DNA of 64,000 nucleotides from Gymnopilus junonius (lineage: Eukaryota; Basidiomycota; Agaricomycetes; Agaricales; Galerinaceae): positions 1 through 64,000 of the forward strand of contig JADNYJ010000123.1 of assembly GCA_015501075.1 (NCBI GenBank). The letters run 5' to 3'. A model generated the notes under the pieces. It did no database searches and was not told the DNA's origin. It saw only the letters and a list, made by a program, of their open reading frames with translations. Shown here piece by piece: positions 21,201-32,943 of this stretch. The position numbers and the translations under genes were made by a program. Positions within the stretch are counted from its first letter, which is position 1. The number at the start of each line of letters is the position of its first letter.

Positions 21201-23188
21201 CTTTGAACTTGGCTTCTTTCTCTGATTCGTGCCTGTCGACGCCAGCTTGCAGAAGCTGTTGATATATATTTTGCAACTTTTCATCTGCTTCTAACTGGAG
21301 TTTCCTAGAGGGATATATGAGGTGGCGTTGATCATATAAGTAAGGAACTCACGTTATCCGAGCTCTTTCGGATTGCTGGTTGTCGAGCTCCTGACGTACA
21401 TGTGCCAGTTCAGTCTGAAGAGAATCGATCTTCTCCTCTAGCTGAATAAAAACTAAAGTTCAGAAAATAGCTTGGGATATGAAGAGGGTGAAACTAACCT
21501 CTTGCCTCTTCTCATTCAAAGAACTGAGCTCCTCTGACCGCTGTGCTTTCTTCTCCTTGAAACCTTGTTCCTTCTCAGATAGCTGTGCTAGAGCCCTTGC
21601 AGCTGTCTTCTCTTCACGAGTGAGAGATTCTAGGGACTGACGTTCGTCGACGGCGAGGACGCTAGACGATGCTTTCCTAAAGAATTTTGGTGAGATTAAG
21701 GCATCTCTGCAATGGAAAGGCAGAATTAACTTACAGGTTGCGATATTCCTCTAAGTTATCTTCGCTCAGAGCAACATTATGCTGTGATGCCTTTCGCTGT
21801 TCCTCTAGAAGATATATCAGACGAAGATCAAAAGATAGATAAAATATTCCAACCTTGCGCTTTTTGAGCTGCTTTCCTCACTGTAACTAACTCTTGTTGC
21901 AAAGCATTGACCTTTACCTCGAGCTGCTTCTTGTTTTTCACAAGTTCGTCCTTACTCTTCTCAGCGTTGTTCATCTTGCGTGTAGCATGTGTAATTTGGG
22001 CTTCGGTTGCTACGAGTTCAGGTTTCTTCTTGACTATGAGCAATCGTCGACAATGGGAAGGAAACAGGAACACAACATGCCTTGGCTTCCAAAGCCTTAT
22101 CCGCTTTCTTGATGTTCTTCTCCTTCTGCATGACGGCGGTCCTCGCTTTTGCCTGGTCAGCTCGAGCAGCATCTAATTCCTTATCGTGTTCCTTCTGCTC
22201 CTGTCGTAAACCCGCCAACTCCTTATTTTTCTTCACGATGGCTCTTGTGTTGTCTTCGATGCCGAGGTCGATATGGTATAATTTTGTGAGAAGGCGGTCC
22301 AAGATGAGTTGGTCCTAAAGGGCGGATGAGATATGAAGGAGTCAGCGACCCCGTGTGCTTACCCGTTCTTGACATAAAGCATCAAACCGATCCGCTTCAG
22401 ATTTTGTTCCTTGTACTGTTTGATCTCGCCCGCAATTCCTCTTCGCTTGGTGAAATTGAATGTAGCATTCTCTGTCGCTCGTTCCTGGGCTTCCTTTGCC
22501 TTGTCATATTCCGCAGCCAACTCCAGAGAGCCACTGATCTGTTCAATGAGACGCGAAAGTTCTCTGGGTGATTGCGATGCGACGGCTTCGACATCTCCTT
22601 GGAACACAAGGAAATTCTTGGCTTTGACGAGGATATTATGCGTAATTAGAGTGCGTTGTAGGCAGTGTACGTGACCACTTTGCCATTCAACTTGTATTCC
22701 GATGCACCAGTGGTTGATATTCTAGGGAAATGTAGAAATTAATTGGAGCGCGTTCTTCTGGATAGTTCTGAAAACAAATAGGACACTCACGTCCGCTGAA
22801 AAGTCCATTCCTTCTTCTCTTCATCGAGGTATACAGCCATAACCCAAGCCTTCTTGGCCGTACCCTCTCCTTTCTCCTGCTCATTATCCGAACCACCAGC
22901 TGCCGACCCGTCCTCGGCATTATCCCGAGCCAGTCTCTTCCGCGATATACCAAGTCTTTCAGCTGTGAACTACGCAGCTGGGCGCTCTTGACGCCCAGAA
23001 CAAAAGAAATGGCGTCCATTAGATTAGATTTCCCAGCACCATTTGGACCAACGATAGAGGTGAAGTTCATGAAAGGACCTATGGTTTGTCGTCCTCTAAA
23101 GTGGCAGTGAGCTTGATAATTTCTTAGACACGAGAAATGCTTACCTGTAGGACTTGAAGTCGCATAACTCTATGCGCACGAGAGGCAT
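18247..23188 (-). CDS. SMC1: SMC1, cohesin core ATPase subunit
   Basis: A subunit of cohesin that holds sister chromatids together in the nucleus, with ATPase heads joined by a long coiled coil and hinge. Exon 1 (23188-23145) encodes [15 protein letters not shown]. Exon 2 (from 23095) carries Walker [10 protein letters not shown], at 23024-23049. [17 protein letters not shown] follows near 22590. The hinge end [17 protein letters not shown] is near 20640, with Glu/Lys-rich coiled coil on both sides. The ABC signature [15 protein letters not shown] is near 18640, Walker [13 protein letters not shown] at 18494-18526, and the terminal exon LTQYDD with TAG at 18247-18249. One intron (22029-22080) is of GC-AG type. 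Conserved sequence is complete, but the frame slips by one base near 22940, 22648 and 22404. As SMC1 is essential, these are more likely sequence errors than true mutations. Confidence 0.92.
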
Positions 23189-23329
23189 CGCGAGGTATAG
23201 CGCGTCGAAACGAAGACGCGCTTTGTGAACTCTGCAAAATGAGACGCGCTCAGCTCAGAGCTGGATGGCAATTTCGGACTCCGATAACATCACGTGTGCC
23301 ATTCAAATTCGACATCTAAAATTAGCCAC
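23189..23329 (-). promoter_or_regulatory. SMC1 upstream region with ACGCG motifs, duplicated upstream of the NTPase gene
   Basis: Within 60 bases of the SMC1 ATG are three ACGCG/CGCGT cores (23201-23205, 23216-23220, 23244-23248). These are the core of the MluI cell-cycle box, which drives G1/S transcription of cohesin genes in yeasts. The part 23239-23329 recurs at 27337-27402 in the same orientation and at a similar distance from the ATG of the neighbouring NTPase gene. That the boxes work here is inference. Confidence 0.5.
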
Positions 23330-23360
23330 CTCTTCTCTGTTCTTCACAAATGTATATCCT

Positions 23361-23690
23361 ATGAAGGCCTGAGGCAGTGAGGCAGTTCTTTGCACGCGCA
23401 TTGAGCATGTTATCGGCTTATCGCCTCATTTATACTTACTCTATGCCTGTTCGAGCTCCATAAAAGGATGACAGTCGAAAATTGAAATGTCGTCCACTCT
23501 GGAGACCATCGCCTTTCTCTGGGTGTGAGAATTTGGCAAGGGTCAAATCCTAAGCAAAATCGTCGTATATATCAAGTCTTTGACCTCTAGAAACACCGAC
23601 TATCGCAACTCAATGGCAAACGGCGACGTCAGAATTCCCCCATTACTCCCAATCCCACCACTGCTTAGTACCGACTGACAAGCTTCCGCT
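23361..23690 (+). pseudogene. 5' flank and first codons of a HET-type gene (truncated copy)
   Basis: 23361-23455 matches 35087-35178 (TATGAAGGCCTGAGGCAGTGA... TTGAGCATGTTAT). 23469-23690 matches 37836-38020 (GACAGTC... CTCAATGGCAAACGGCGACG... CCAATCCCACC). In the second locus this sequence leads into a HET-protein relic starting MANDDVKIPPLPPIPP. Here the corresponding ATG near 23612 gives MANGDVRIPPLLPIPP and then stops. It is therefore a short copy of a HET-type promoter plus start, left beside SMC1. Confidence 0.55.
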
Positions 23691-24036
23691 TCTTGTTGGA
23701 ATGCTCTGTGATATTCTCGCATTCTGAACCCAAATGGTCAGCAGATGCGCAGAGATGGTGCAGGCACCAGGGAGAACAGGTAATCTGGAAAAATAGAAAT
23801 GAAACAATATCAAGAATTCTGAATAGGATATAAAGAGTTACATGTACAAGGCAGAACTAATGCTTCCCCCTTTTTGGGACTGTCAGTTTGACGGATCACA
23901 GCTTGACTTCCTGTGGTCCTCCCGTACCTTACTCAACCAGCCCTACTGTACATGCCCTGACAGCCCTATCTACTATGTACAACACTACAAATCAAAAAAA
24001 AAGAATCCACACAATCCAGTATCAACATTCGGACAT

Positions 24037-27000
24037 TCAAGTATCAGTCACGTCGTCAACTTGTTTCCCAACCTCAAGCCCTGGCTTTACAACAGGAATA
24101 GGGTTATGGAGGACATCATCATGTTCAACCCAGTGATAAGAATCCTCACCACCTGTCCAAAATGGTTTCATTCGCCGCACTGCTTTGACTGATTTGGCAT
24201 CTTTACGCGGATGCTCTCCAAGGAAGTTCCGTATACTTAGAAGATGTGCATACATATTCCTGGCGTGATCATTGGTAATGCCTTTATAAACTGTTGGGGA
24301 GCAACCATATGCGAAGACGCTGTATCTGGTATGCCCTTCGCTGGGGTGGTGTTTTTGGCCACCTTTACGGGCGACCACTCTGGAAGGTGTCCCAGTAATA
24401 TCAGAACTTGCTTTAGGCGGGGGAGTTTGAGGGCGGCCTGTTTGTTCCTTTGGCCGAAATGTAGTGGGAGTCTTGGCTGTCTCAGGAAGTGGAGGTTGTA
24501 CTCCTAGCTCCATAGCCAAGCAAAGGTATGGCCGGTAAGGAGCGATGTTTGACCCATGATCACAATTCTTTAAAATTTTCGGAAAGAAATTCAATCTGGC
24601 TTGATCAATCAAGAGTTCAGTCGTAGAACCGGCTGTTACACGTCGCTTGAACTGAACAAACACGGCAGTTATGACATGCTCACACACTTTAGCATTGCCC
24701 TGCAAGAGGACAGGTATAATACAGTCAACAGAGTCTTGACCGTTGCGACACATGATCGCCATATGACGGATAAAAGCTACCCAAGTAGCAGCGGAAGTTA
24801 CGCCGGTGTTGTCTGCCATTTTTCCAAAGTGCGTGAAACAAATGATAGCGTCCTTGAATGCGTCTTTAAACTTGCCTCCTTTGTTAAGATCTGGGGTGCA
24901 GTCAAGAACATCCTGCGCATAACCGTCGGTGAACAACATCTTGATAAAGGTTATCAAGTGACAGCCAGAGCTGAAATTCGGAGGTTTTACTTTTGTGGTA
25001 TCAGCAGTTGGTGGCTTCTTCTGCTCCTCCTCAACAGCCCGGTGGTAAGCATCAAGTAGAATTTGACGTCCAGTAAGCTCCCCAAGTTCTCCACGGTCAA
25101 GCAACCCAGTATCGAGGATATCAGTAAGCTTTTCGACTGCTACGAAAGGGTTCTTTCCTCTCCACGTCCAGAGCTGCTCAGCAGCGGCTTCAGCGAGAAG
25201 GGGTTCGGAAGGGTATCCAGACCGCAAGTACTCGCGGTGAGAAGGGATAGAATATGCCACTCGCATGTGACTCTCAACTAGACCAGCCTCTTGCATTTGC
25301 ACTTTTTCACGACGCGGTTCAAAGTCTAGCGAGTACTGGACGTCCAGAACGGCCATCAGTGCAGCTCTTGGCATATCGGCGATGTTAGCATCGATGTTAT
25401 CGATGTTGTGATAACAGATAAGCTTCGCGCGCGCAAGTCCCAAAGCCTCTTCTGTGAACTTATCAACTTTCACCCCGGCTCCTCGTAAGAACGTCCAAAA
25501 TCTATCGCAACACATTGTCAAAATGTCGATAAAAGAAAATAGAACAGCCAAGCAATACTCACAGCGGCCTCCCAAATTTCGCCATGAATTTAATTTCGCT
25601 GATGTCTTTGACCGTCAACTCCCCTGGCTTGACCTTGAAATCGGGATAACAGTCAAAGGGTGTTTCAGTAATCGGTGCATGTGTTACGGCAGCTCCCTCG
25701 CGAATTCGAGCGGATTTAGCAAATGCCGGTGGGGCAGCGAACTGGGCTAAGCTAGAATTTGTCGATAGAAATATAGCGAACATCGGAAGGCCCAAAAATT
25801 CGTTGAGACATGAGCATAGATAATCGTAGAGTGTTTTTCCGTCACCGGTTCGGGGCGTCTCTTTCGTGAGAGAGTGTGCTTCGTCAAAGTAAACTATAAC
25901 TTTGATACCCTGACTCTTCGGGTCAATGCTCTCCAGATTCATAATGAGTTTTTCGAGCGCGGTTTTTGCAGATTTCGCCGCGGCAAACTCCATCAAGTAG
26001 CCATGGGTGTCATCGGGGTTCGAGGAGTTTCCAGATTGCGATCGACGTTCCGCGAGTAGTTTATCATGTTGCTTTTGAATGTCGGGTAGTATCTGCCGGA
26101 ACAATGATGACTATGATATTCTTTGCCCTCTTCATATACACGCACCTCCGTAGTCTTCGTTGCATCGACAATCGCCGCTCTATATAAATTTGTCCGGATG
26201 TTTTGCAGCCGATTTGCCCACAACTTGGCTAATTCCTCAGCAGATTTGCTTCTAATTGACACTCTTGCAGCATCCAGCTCGCCGTTGACTTTCGTAAACA
26301 AACTAGCGAAAAACTTGAGGTACTTGGCTTTCAGGACGTGGGATTTATTGATACAGCAGCTCCGACGAGGTAGGCGCGGACATCCTCGTCGGGAGGTGGG
26401 AAGGCCAAGCCTGACTCATACTTCAGAAGTGCACTTCAAAAAATTATTAAAGAAAAGCAAGAACCTTATCCTCAATCGACTCTCGTAAATTAAACGGGAT
26501 GGTGAAGACGATTTTTGCTTGCTCATGGACCATACGAGATTTTCCGGTACCTGAGCTCTGAACAATGGCGATTTGATTGGAATAAGGCTGGCCCCCGCCT
26601 TGGATTGCATTGATATTGTCGAGTAACAGTTTATGATTCTCTCCCACGTAATTATCATGCCAAGCGGATTCTACGACTTCAGAAAATAGGTTAGATAAGC
26701 AAACAAAAAGTGGAAAATAGATACCTTCATCTACGGAATTGAGTCCATAGAATAAGCCGTCATGAATAACTACAACAAGTGTATTAAATACGCACTGGTT
26801 GGTTTTAGGTCCTCGGATGGTCTTTGACTCCTCTTTGCTAGCAGTAAACTTCGATCACCAATCCCAATGAAAAGAGTGCGAAGAGCCACTTACGAACTTC
26901 TGGCTCGCCAGGCTTCTTGAGGATTGCTTCGAGGAAGTTTAGTAACTCAAAAGGAGGTTGCATAGCGCAGAAAGCGCACCTAACTGTCGCACTTCTTTGA

Positions 27001-27299
27001 ATGAGGATTCTTTCCATGCCTTGCGTAACAGGTTTTCGATGGACGGATGTCGTTGCAATATACCCGCAGCTTCACTTGGTTTAAGAATGCGAGTTCATCG
27101 TCTCCAAGAGTGATATTAGCAAGGAGTGAATGCAGCGGGGGTGTTTGACCGATTTCCTTGGCATGCTTAAAAGTCTCGATGATCTGTTCATCGAGGGAAT
27201 CGTGCTGTTCGTCGGTGACTGTATAGTGTGTCACTGGGTCAGTGGACCCTCCAAAGTCAATTGAGAGAAGTCTTGATATATAGAATCAGCTGAGCTCAT
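24037..27299 (-). CDS. P-loop NTPase with restriction-like nuclease region (Crinkler/RHS-like family)
   Basis: A multi-exon gene on the minus strand starting MSSADSIYQDFSQL at 27299 and ending at 24037. In order: a helical N-terminal region (RHPSIENLLRKAWKESSFKEVRQL near 27040); Walker A, IVQSSGTGKSRMV (near 26540); FTIPFNLRE followed by FPPPDEDVRAYL; Walker B, VIVYFDEAHSL (near 25880). A large final exon (about 25500-24037) contains ESHMRVAYSIPSHREYLRSG and, near 24650-24700, an Asp (DSVDCIIPVLL) followed by VFVQFKRR. The latter is an Asp...Gln-x-Lys pattern compatible with a PD-(D/E)xK nuclease. I place it among fungal Crinkler-like NTPase-nuclease proteins of unknown cellular role, by resemblance only. 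GT-AG introns are visible (for example at 25500-25560). One-base frame breaks near 27236, 27082, 26970 and 26342 may be decay or sequence error. Confidence 0.65.
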
Positions 27300-27336
27300 G
27301 GTGGCACTGAATGAAGGTTCACCGTCATCACATGCA

Positions 27337-27402
27337 ATGAGACGCGTTCAATTTCGGACTCCGATATCATCACATATAAATTCAACATCTAAAATTAGCC
27401 AC
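27337..27402 (-). promoter_or_regulatory. SMC1-like promoter segment upstream of the NTPase gene
   Basis: Aligns with 23239-23329: ATGAGACGCG, then (after a 15-bp difference) AATTTCGGACTCCGATA, CATCAC, and a shared AACATCTAAAATTAGCCAC-type end. It starts 38 bp upstream of the NTPase ATG and contains a perfect ACGCGT at 27342-27347. Confidence 0.55.
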
Positions 27403-27433
27403 GCATTGACACTTTGACATTCTATTCCAAGAG

Positions 27434-30400
27434 TAGTGTTGTCCCCGGAGTGAACTGACTTCGAGGTGAACTTCATTTCAGTTCGAAATCAAGGCACTTG
27501 GGTCACTTCATTGACAACGAGTTGGGCGAAGTCACTCCATCGAGGTCAGTCGAACTCATCAATTTACACACGTGATGCGTCGCGCGGACGCTTCTGGACG
27601 CGCCTCTGAAAATTAAAGAGAGCGCTCTCCTCTCCTCTTCCTCAAATTCCCGTTCCGCACTGGTAAAACAGGAGAATTACTGTACCTCGCAACGCTAATA
27701 TATATTTTGATCTTCGTTGCTCTGTAAAAATTTCTTGTGCGCATGGTTTTTTTCAGCAAAGGTATGGATAAAAAGTATAAATTGGCCTCTGCAGGGGGAT
27801 TTGAGACTATTGCCCTCACTTTGAGCGACCCATACTTAAACGATGACCTCACAGATGCCTTCTACTTCTAATCCTCTGTCATACTTGGATCAGGAATTTT
27901 TATTCCTTAACCAATGTGATCTTACTCCACCTGGCTCTCCTTCATTGGGAGGAATGTCTGCTGCTATACCTCAGACCGAAATTTCTATGACTCGGAGTGC
28001 TTCTCAACATCCCTCTCATGTTTACTCATATCCAATGATGTACCATCCTCAGATGCTGCCCAATACCCCAGGCTATTCTTCTCAGTCAACATTTCCTCTT
28101 ACCCACATTCCACCACATATGCAACAAAACTCAGCTCATTGCTATCCTGGAAGCATTTCATTTCCTCAGAATTATCAGCCTCTTTCACATCAAAATGTTC
28201 TCACCCCAAATGGTCTTGTGAATAACCTTCCAGCAGCTCAGTCAAGTAAATGGAAGAGACCAACAACAAGTGGTACATGAAATAAGCACCAGAGATGAGC
28301 TGCTGCATCAGATCTACAGACAACAACTCCTTCATCTTCTTGTGTTGGCCCTCCATCAACTTTACAGGAAGGAATTGAAAATCAAGACCCTAATCCAGGT
28401 AAGTGACTGATTAGATCCTTCTTGACAGTTATTAACTTGAAATAATTAGCGCCAGTTTCTTCTGCAGCTCCTTCCAATACAATGCAGGAAAATAATGACT
28501 ACCACTACTCATGCCATTATCATGACCTTTCTGCAGCTGCAACAGATGTATATTATTTTCTATGGCCTCTCAAGTCTGAGAAAGAACCACTTGTAAGGCC
28601 AACCAATGAACCAATCTTGACTTGTAAGCCATGCAGTCCATTTCTTTGTTGCAAACTCTGCAGGTAAGACTCTATCTATTTTGGTTTAATACAAATTACA
28701 ATTGATAATCTACCTGTTTGAACAGGAAATGGAAAGTCTGGAAACTCACAGACGGCATGACCACCTGTATTGCCATCATCTCAGCAAGCAGCATACCAAA
28801 GTTTATGAGACAACTATTCAGGTCAAAGGTCTCAAACATGCCAATATGTCCCCTCATGCTTCTCAGACCTCGAATTCATCAATCAACTTGAATGCACCAT
28901 TTTCCATTGAAAAATTCCTCGACCTTCTTCAAAGATGGGTTGTTATTGATGATCAGGTAATTGCCTCTGAGTTTTGAAAGATTTATTTGTCTACTGACAG
29001 CTAAATTTACAGTCAATCCACATCTTGGAGTGCCCAGAATTTTGTGATCTTATGCTCTACTTAGGTGCTGGAAAGATAGATGATAAGGACTTGCCTCACC
29101 ACCACAAATGATGGATATGATCATAGATGCCTATAAAAGGTGATTGATCACAACCAAGGAGGAACTTAAGAAATCTCTGGGGCATATTTTACCACAGATC
29201 TCTGGAGTGATCCTAACCTCGACTCCTTCATGGCTGTGACTGTCCATTTTTACATCTGGGATGAGAAGGGATGCCTTGTGAAATGAAATGGACTGATTGC
29301 TTTCCAGTTTATAGAGGGAAGTCACACTGGTGAGAATCTCGCAAAGCACTTTATAAAAATTGCCGATGAGATGGGTATCCTTGACAAGGCGTGTATATTT
29401 TTCTTTCTTCTAAATATCATATCTAACTGACACTATTTAGATTTGTTCTATTAGAATGGATAATGCTTCCAATAACAACACATTCATGGAAAACCTGGAA
29501 TACGAACTCAATGCCAGGAACATCCCTTTTCATTGAGATGGAAACCGGATATGGTAAATTCTATCTAAAAGGTATCTATCTAAGTTGCTGACTTATTATT
29601 ATCCTAGTTGCTTTCCACATGTTATCAATATCGCCTGTCAAACCATTATAACTGAACTCAAATGGAACAACATGTGCAGTATTGAACCCCCACCAATGAG
29701 CATACCACCAACAAATGATGAGCTCACCTGCTGGAATGCATATCTCGAGGCACTCAAGCAAGATTTGATAGGAAAGTGCCAGAACATTGTTGCTTCATGC
29801 CATTCTTCTGGCCAGCATTGGCAAGCCTTGCTCCTAAAAATTGAAGAGGGTAACAAGACAGGCTACTGGAAGGGTAAGCTCAATGACTGGAAGGACACAA
29901 TTCATCCTGTTCAACTGCTCCATGACTGCAACACCTGGTGGTCATCAAGCTTTAATATGATTGACTGAGTTCTTGAGCTTTACATTGTAAGTACCCTTAC
30001 TCTGTGCATCAACTTTCTATTTCTAAAATTTGTAGGCTATTCATGACTTTCTGCTCGACCTGGGCCAGTCAGATGTGTCAGACTCACTGGCCTTAAGCGA
30101 GTCGCAGAAGAGTATCTTGCAGAACATCCACCAAGTCCTTCAAGTTGCCCATCTCACTCAGGAGCTTCTTTCAGCTGAATGGACTCCTACCTTATCAATG
30201 GCACTGCCAGTCTTTGAGACCTTGATTTTAAAGTGGAAAATGCTTGCTGCTACAATACCAGAACTCAAGCATTTCATTGATCTGGGCATATTGAAATTGG
30301 AGGAATATATTTCTCAAACTAGAAAAACACAGCTGTATGCCCTTGCAATGAGTAAAATAATTTCTCTTTCCTTTTCTTTGATCTTTGAACTGACAGATAC

Positions 30401-31601
30401 CATGTTTACAGTTTTGAATCCTGGACAGAAGTTCAGCTGGTTCAATGAAAATGACCCTACAGGAGAGGATGAGAAGAATGCCCAAAAATGGATTCTCGAA
30501 GCGGTTCATTCAAAGAATGGTGATTTTATTTTCTGTCTTGACCTTTTTGATCTGACCTAGATGATGAGTTACAAACAACATGAATGTACAAAAGAACCAC
30601 CAGTACCAGCATTGACTCAGTCTGTGCAACTTCCAATCAGGTTGCAGTCAGTCTCTGCAATTGCAGCAGCCAATATCAGTCATGGGTACAGCCATCTGCA
30701 GTCTCTTAATGTCATGGTCTGGCACTCTTCATCATTGGCAAGTATTCCAAATGTGGAAGTGCCCAATTCATCTCAACACACACCATCTTTTCCAGTCCAA
30801 GAAACTGGAGAAGAGGCTTCAACATGAAAGGCTCGAGAACTGGCTGATGACAGGGTATTTGTCAAGCAAGAACTGAGTAGATATGAGGCCGCGGAGTTGT
30901 TGCATCAATTGACAACTCAGGCATGATCAACATTGATGGGTTTTGGTCAGTGCGTATACCTTACTCTCAGACCCTGAATCATTAATAGCTTCTTATTTAG
31001 GTACATGAGCATGAATACCTGTTGCTATTTCGAGTAGCAATGGATGTGTTACCTGCCCAAGCATCATCCGTCCCATGTGAATGGGGTTTCTCATCAAGTA
31101 AAGAGACTTGTGCATTGCATCAAAACCATGTCTCTCAGATATTGCTTGAAGCACTTCAAGTATTGAATTTTTCTTACAAATCTGAGAGGCTATCTTTTGT
31201 GGAGGAGCTCACTAGGGAAGTTGATTATACCATAGTGGGTCCTCTCACAGAATCTGCAATTGATGAGCTTTTAAAGGCCGGGAAGGTGGATGAGTTGGAG
31301 GAATTAATTAAAAACACTAATGATTCATCTTAATATACATACTCTACATACTCTACGTACTCTACATACCCTATTTTGCTTTGAAAGGCCATCTGTTTCT
31401 GACTACTGTATACTTATCTACTGTAATCAGTCATCCCAATCCAGATATCTCTGCGACCTCATTGGTCTGAAATTTGATGGCAGTTATCACCGACTTCATG
31501 TCACCTCATGAGGTGAACTTCAGCCCAGTTCATTCTCATCAAACTGGGTTGAAGTGTCACTCCATTTCACTTCGCTTTGCTTCGCTCTGGGGACAACACT
31601 A
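27434..31601 (+). mobile_element. Full-length hAT DNA transposon (4168 bp)
   Basis: The left end TAGTGTTGTCCCCGGAGTGAA is mirrored by the right end, whose complement is TAGTGTTGTCCCCAGAGCGAA. The element is flanked by an exact 8-bp duplication TCCAAGAG (27426-27433 and 31602-31609). Inside is a hAT transposase (27843-31333). It inserted about 24 bp beyond the promoter segment of the NTPase gene. A 1.1-kb internally deleted relative lies at 52292-53417. Confidence 0.95.
27843..31333 (+). pseudogene. hAT transposase (multi-exon, with stops)
   Basis: Catalyses excision and insertion of the surrounding element. The first exon (27843-28280) encodes a Ser/Pro/Gln-rich leader ending KWKRPTTSG. The likely catalytic part is spread over exons near 29170-29530. 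These read FTTDLWSDPNLDSFMAVTVHFY, then IEGSHTGENLAKHF and, after an intron, RMDNASNNNTFMENLEYEL. FPHVINIA and a helical insertion (29585-30560) follow. The C-terminal hAT dimerisation region is at 31022-31333 (LPAQASSVPCEWGFSSSKET... LLEALQVLNFSY). Several in-frame TGA or TAG codons (for example near 28279 and 29285) sit where Trp or Arg is expected, so it is inactive as written. Intron-like GTAAGT...AG gaps are visible between blocks. Confidence 0.85.
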
Positions 31602-32913
31602 TCCAAGAGGTGTCAGGCAAGAGGTGTCAGATCCAGTGATCCCGGATGTCAGATCCAAATATGTGCCTGGTCAACTCATCATTTTCTCACACTCAGCACA
31701 CTCGGCGGAGCTGATATAATCAGTGCAGCTGGTGGCGGCATGGGACATACTTACCAGTGCACACTCTAGCATCGCTCAAAGTGATGAGGTTTCAAATGGA
31801 TAAAGTAGGAAGAGATATGGAATTAGTTAGTAGAATACATCCCTTTGTGGTTGGTTATAAGAACAATAAGCTACTTCTATGGGCAAGGCAAATGGAATGG
31901 GCATAGGAGGGTTTTGTATTGGTTGTGTGCTATGAGGTCATCGAGGAGATTCACCATGTAAGTCACAGATAACATTGTTCACAAAGGACTTGAAGTGAGC
32001 TTGGTCTGACATTCTCCTTCATTGAATTATTTGACAAAAATATATTGACATGAGAAGGAGAGAGAGGCTGAGATGATACAGTATATACAGCATCAGTTGA
32101 CCCTGTTGAGGTTATTGCAGGAGCAGAGGACACATCAAGCTGGAGCACCACATCAAAAGTGATAAGAGGTCAGGATGAACTTGGGATGAACTACCTTAGT
32201 TGATGAAGGTTTGGTGTGTTGATGCTGAGCTATGCTGGTCACATGCCACATTGTTCACTGAGAGGAAGCCATCAACTGCTTTGAGGAAAACCCCCCCTCC
32301 ATCCATGGGAACCCTATGTCCAAGATCAGTGGATCTGACACCTCTTGGTGTCAGGGTTTTCCTATGGTTTTAGTGGGTATTCCCACTGTGAAAAAGAATT
32401 AAAGAATTTGAGATCACATGACTCCTCCCAGCTTCTCTCCTAGTGTGCTTTACCATTGTATCTTGGCCTCTTGTCATTGATTTCTCACTGGATAAATGCA
32501 GATAATAGAGGCATAGCTTGTAAAATAATCTGTAGCTTTAGTTTTCTTTTCTGATCCTTTCAAACTATGTCAGATTTGCAATCAAATACCCAATCTGCTT
32601 ACCTTTTTTTCTCAAAAATCAACCAATCTGAGCTGGAAAAAATGCCATAAATCAAGAGGTGGAGGTGCTTGGTCAATGTTAGGCATTTTTCATGAAAGGA
32701 GGGGCTGAAACCTTGCATACTAGCATGCTAGAGCATACTGAGACCTTCAAATTTACTCAAAGCACTCTAAATTTTGTGCTTTTCTGCAGTATTAATCACA
32801 ATTTTGCATTGCAAAGCTGGGAATATTCATCATAGCTATCACTTCACCAGAGCTGAAAGGTTGAAACAAAAGGAGGAGGGGGTTATATAGCCAATAGCCT
32901 GGCCAAATCAATT

Positions 32914-32943
32914 AAAAGTTATCTGCCATGGCAGATAACTTTT
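32914..32943. repeat. Perfect 30-bp palindrome with an adjacent half-copy
   Basis: AAAAGTTATCTGCCA is followed with no spacer by its exact complement. TGGCAGATAACTTTT recurs once more at 32947-32961, and a fragment GTGGCAGATAA near 33296. Confidence 0.85.

Noticed and set aside
20814..21206. 130-codon plus-strand ORF within SMC1
   Set aside because: Opposite the SMC1 hinge-region exons; shadow of a real gene.
24244..25059. Plus-strand ORFs of 87 and 152 codons inside the NTPase gene
   Set aside because: They lie opposite clearly conserved minus-strand exons and show no motifs.
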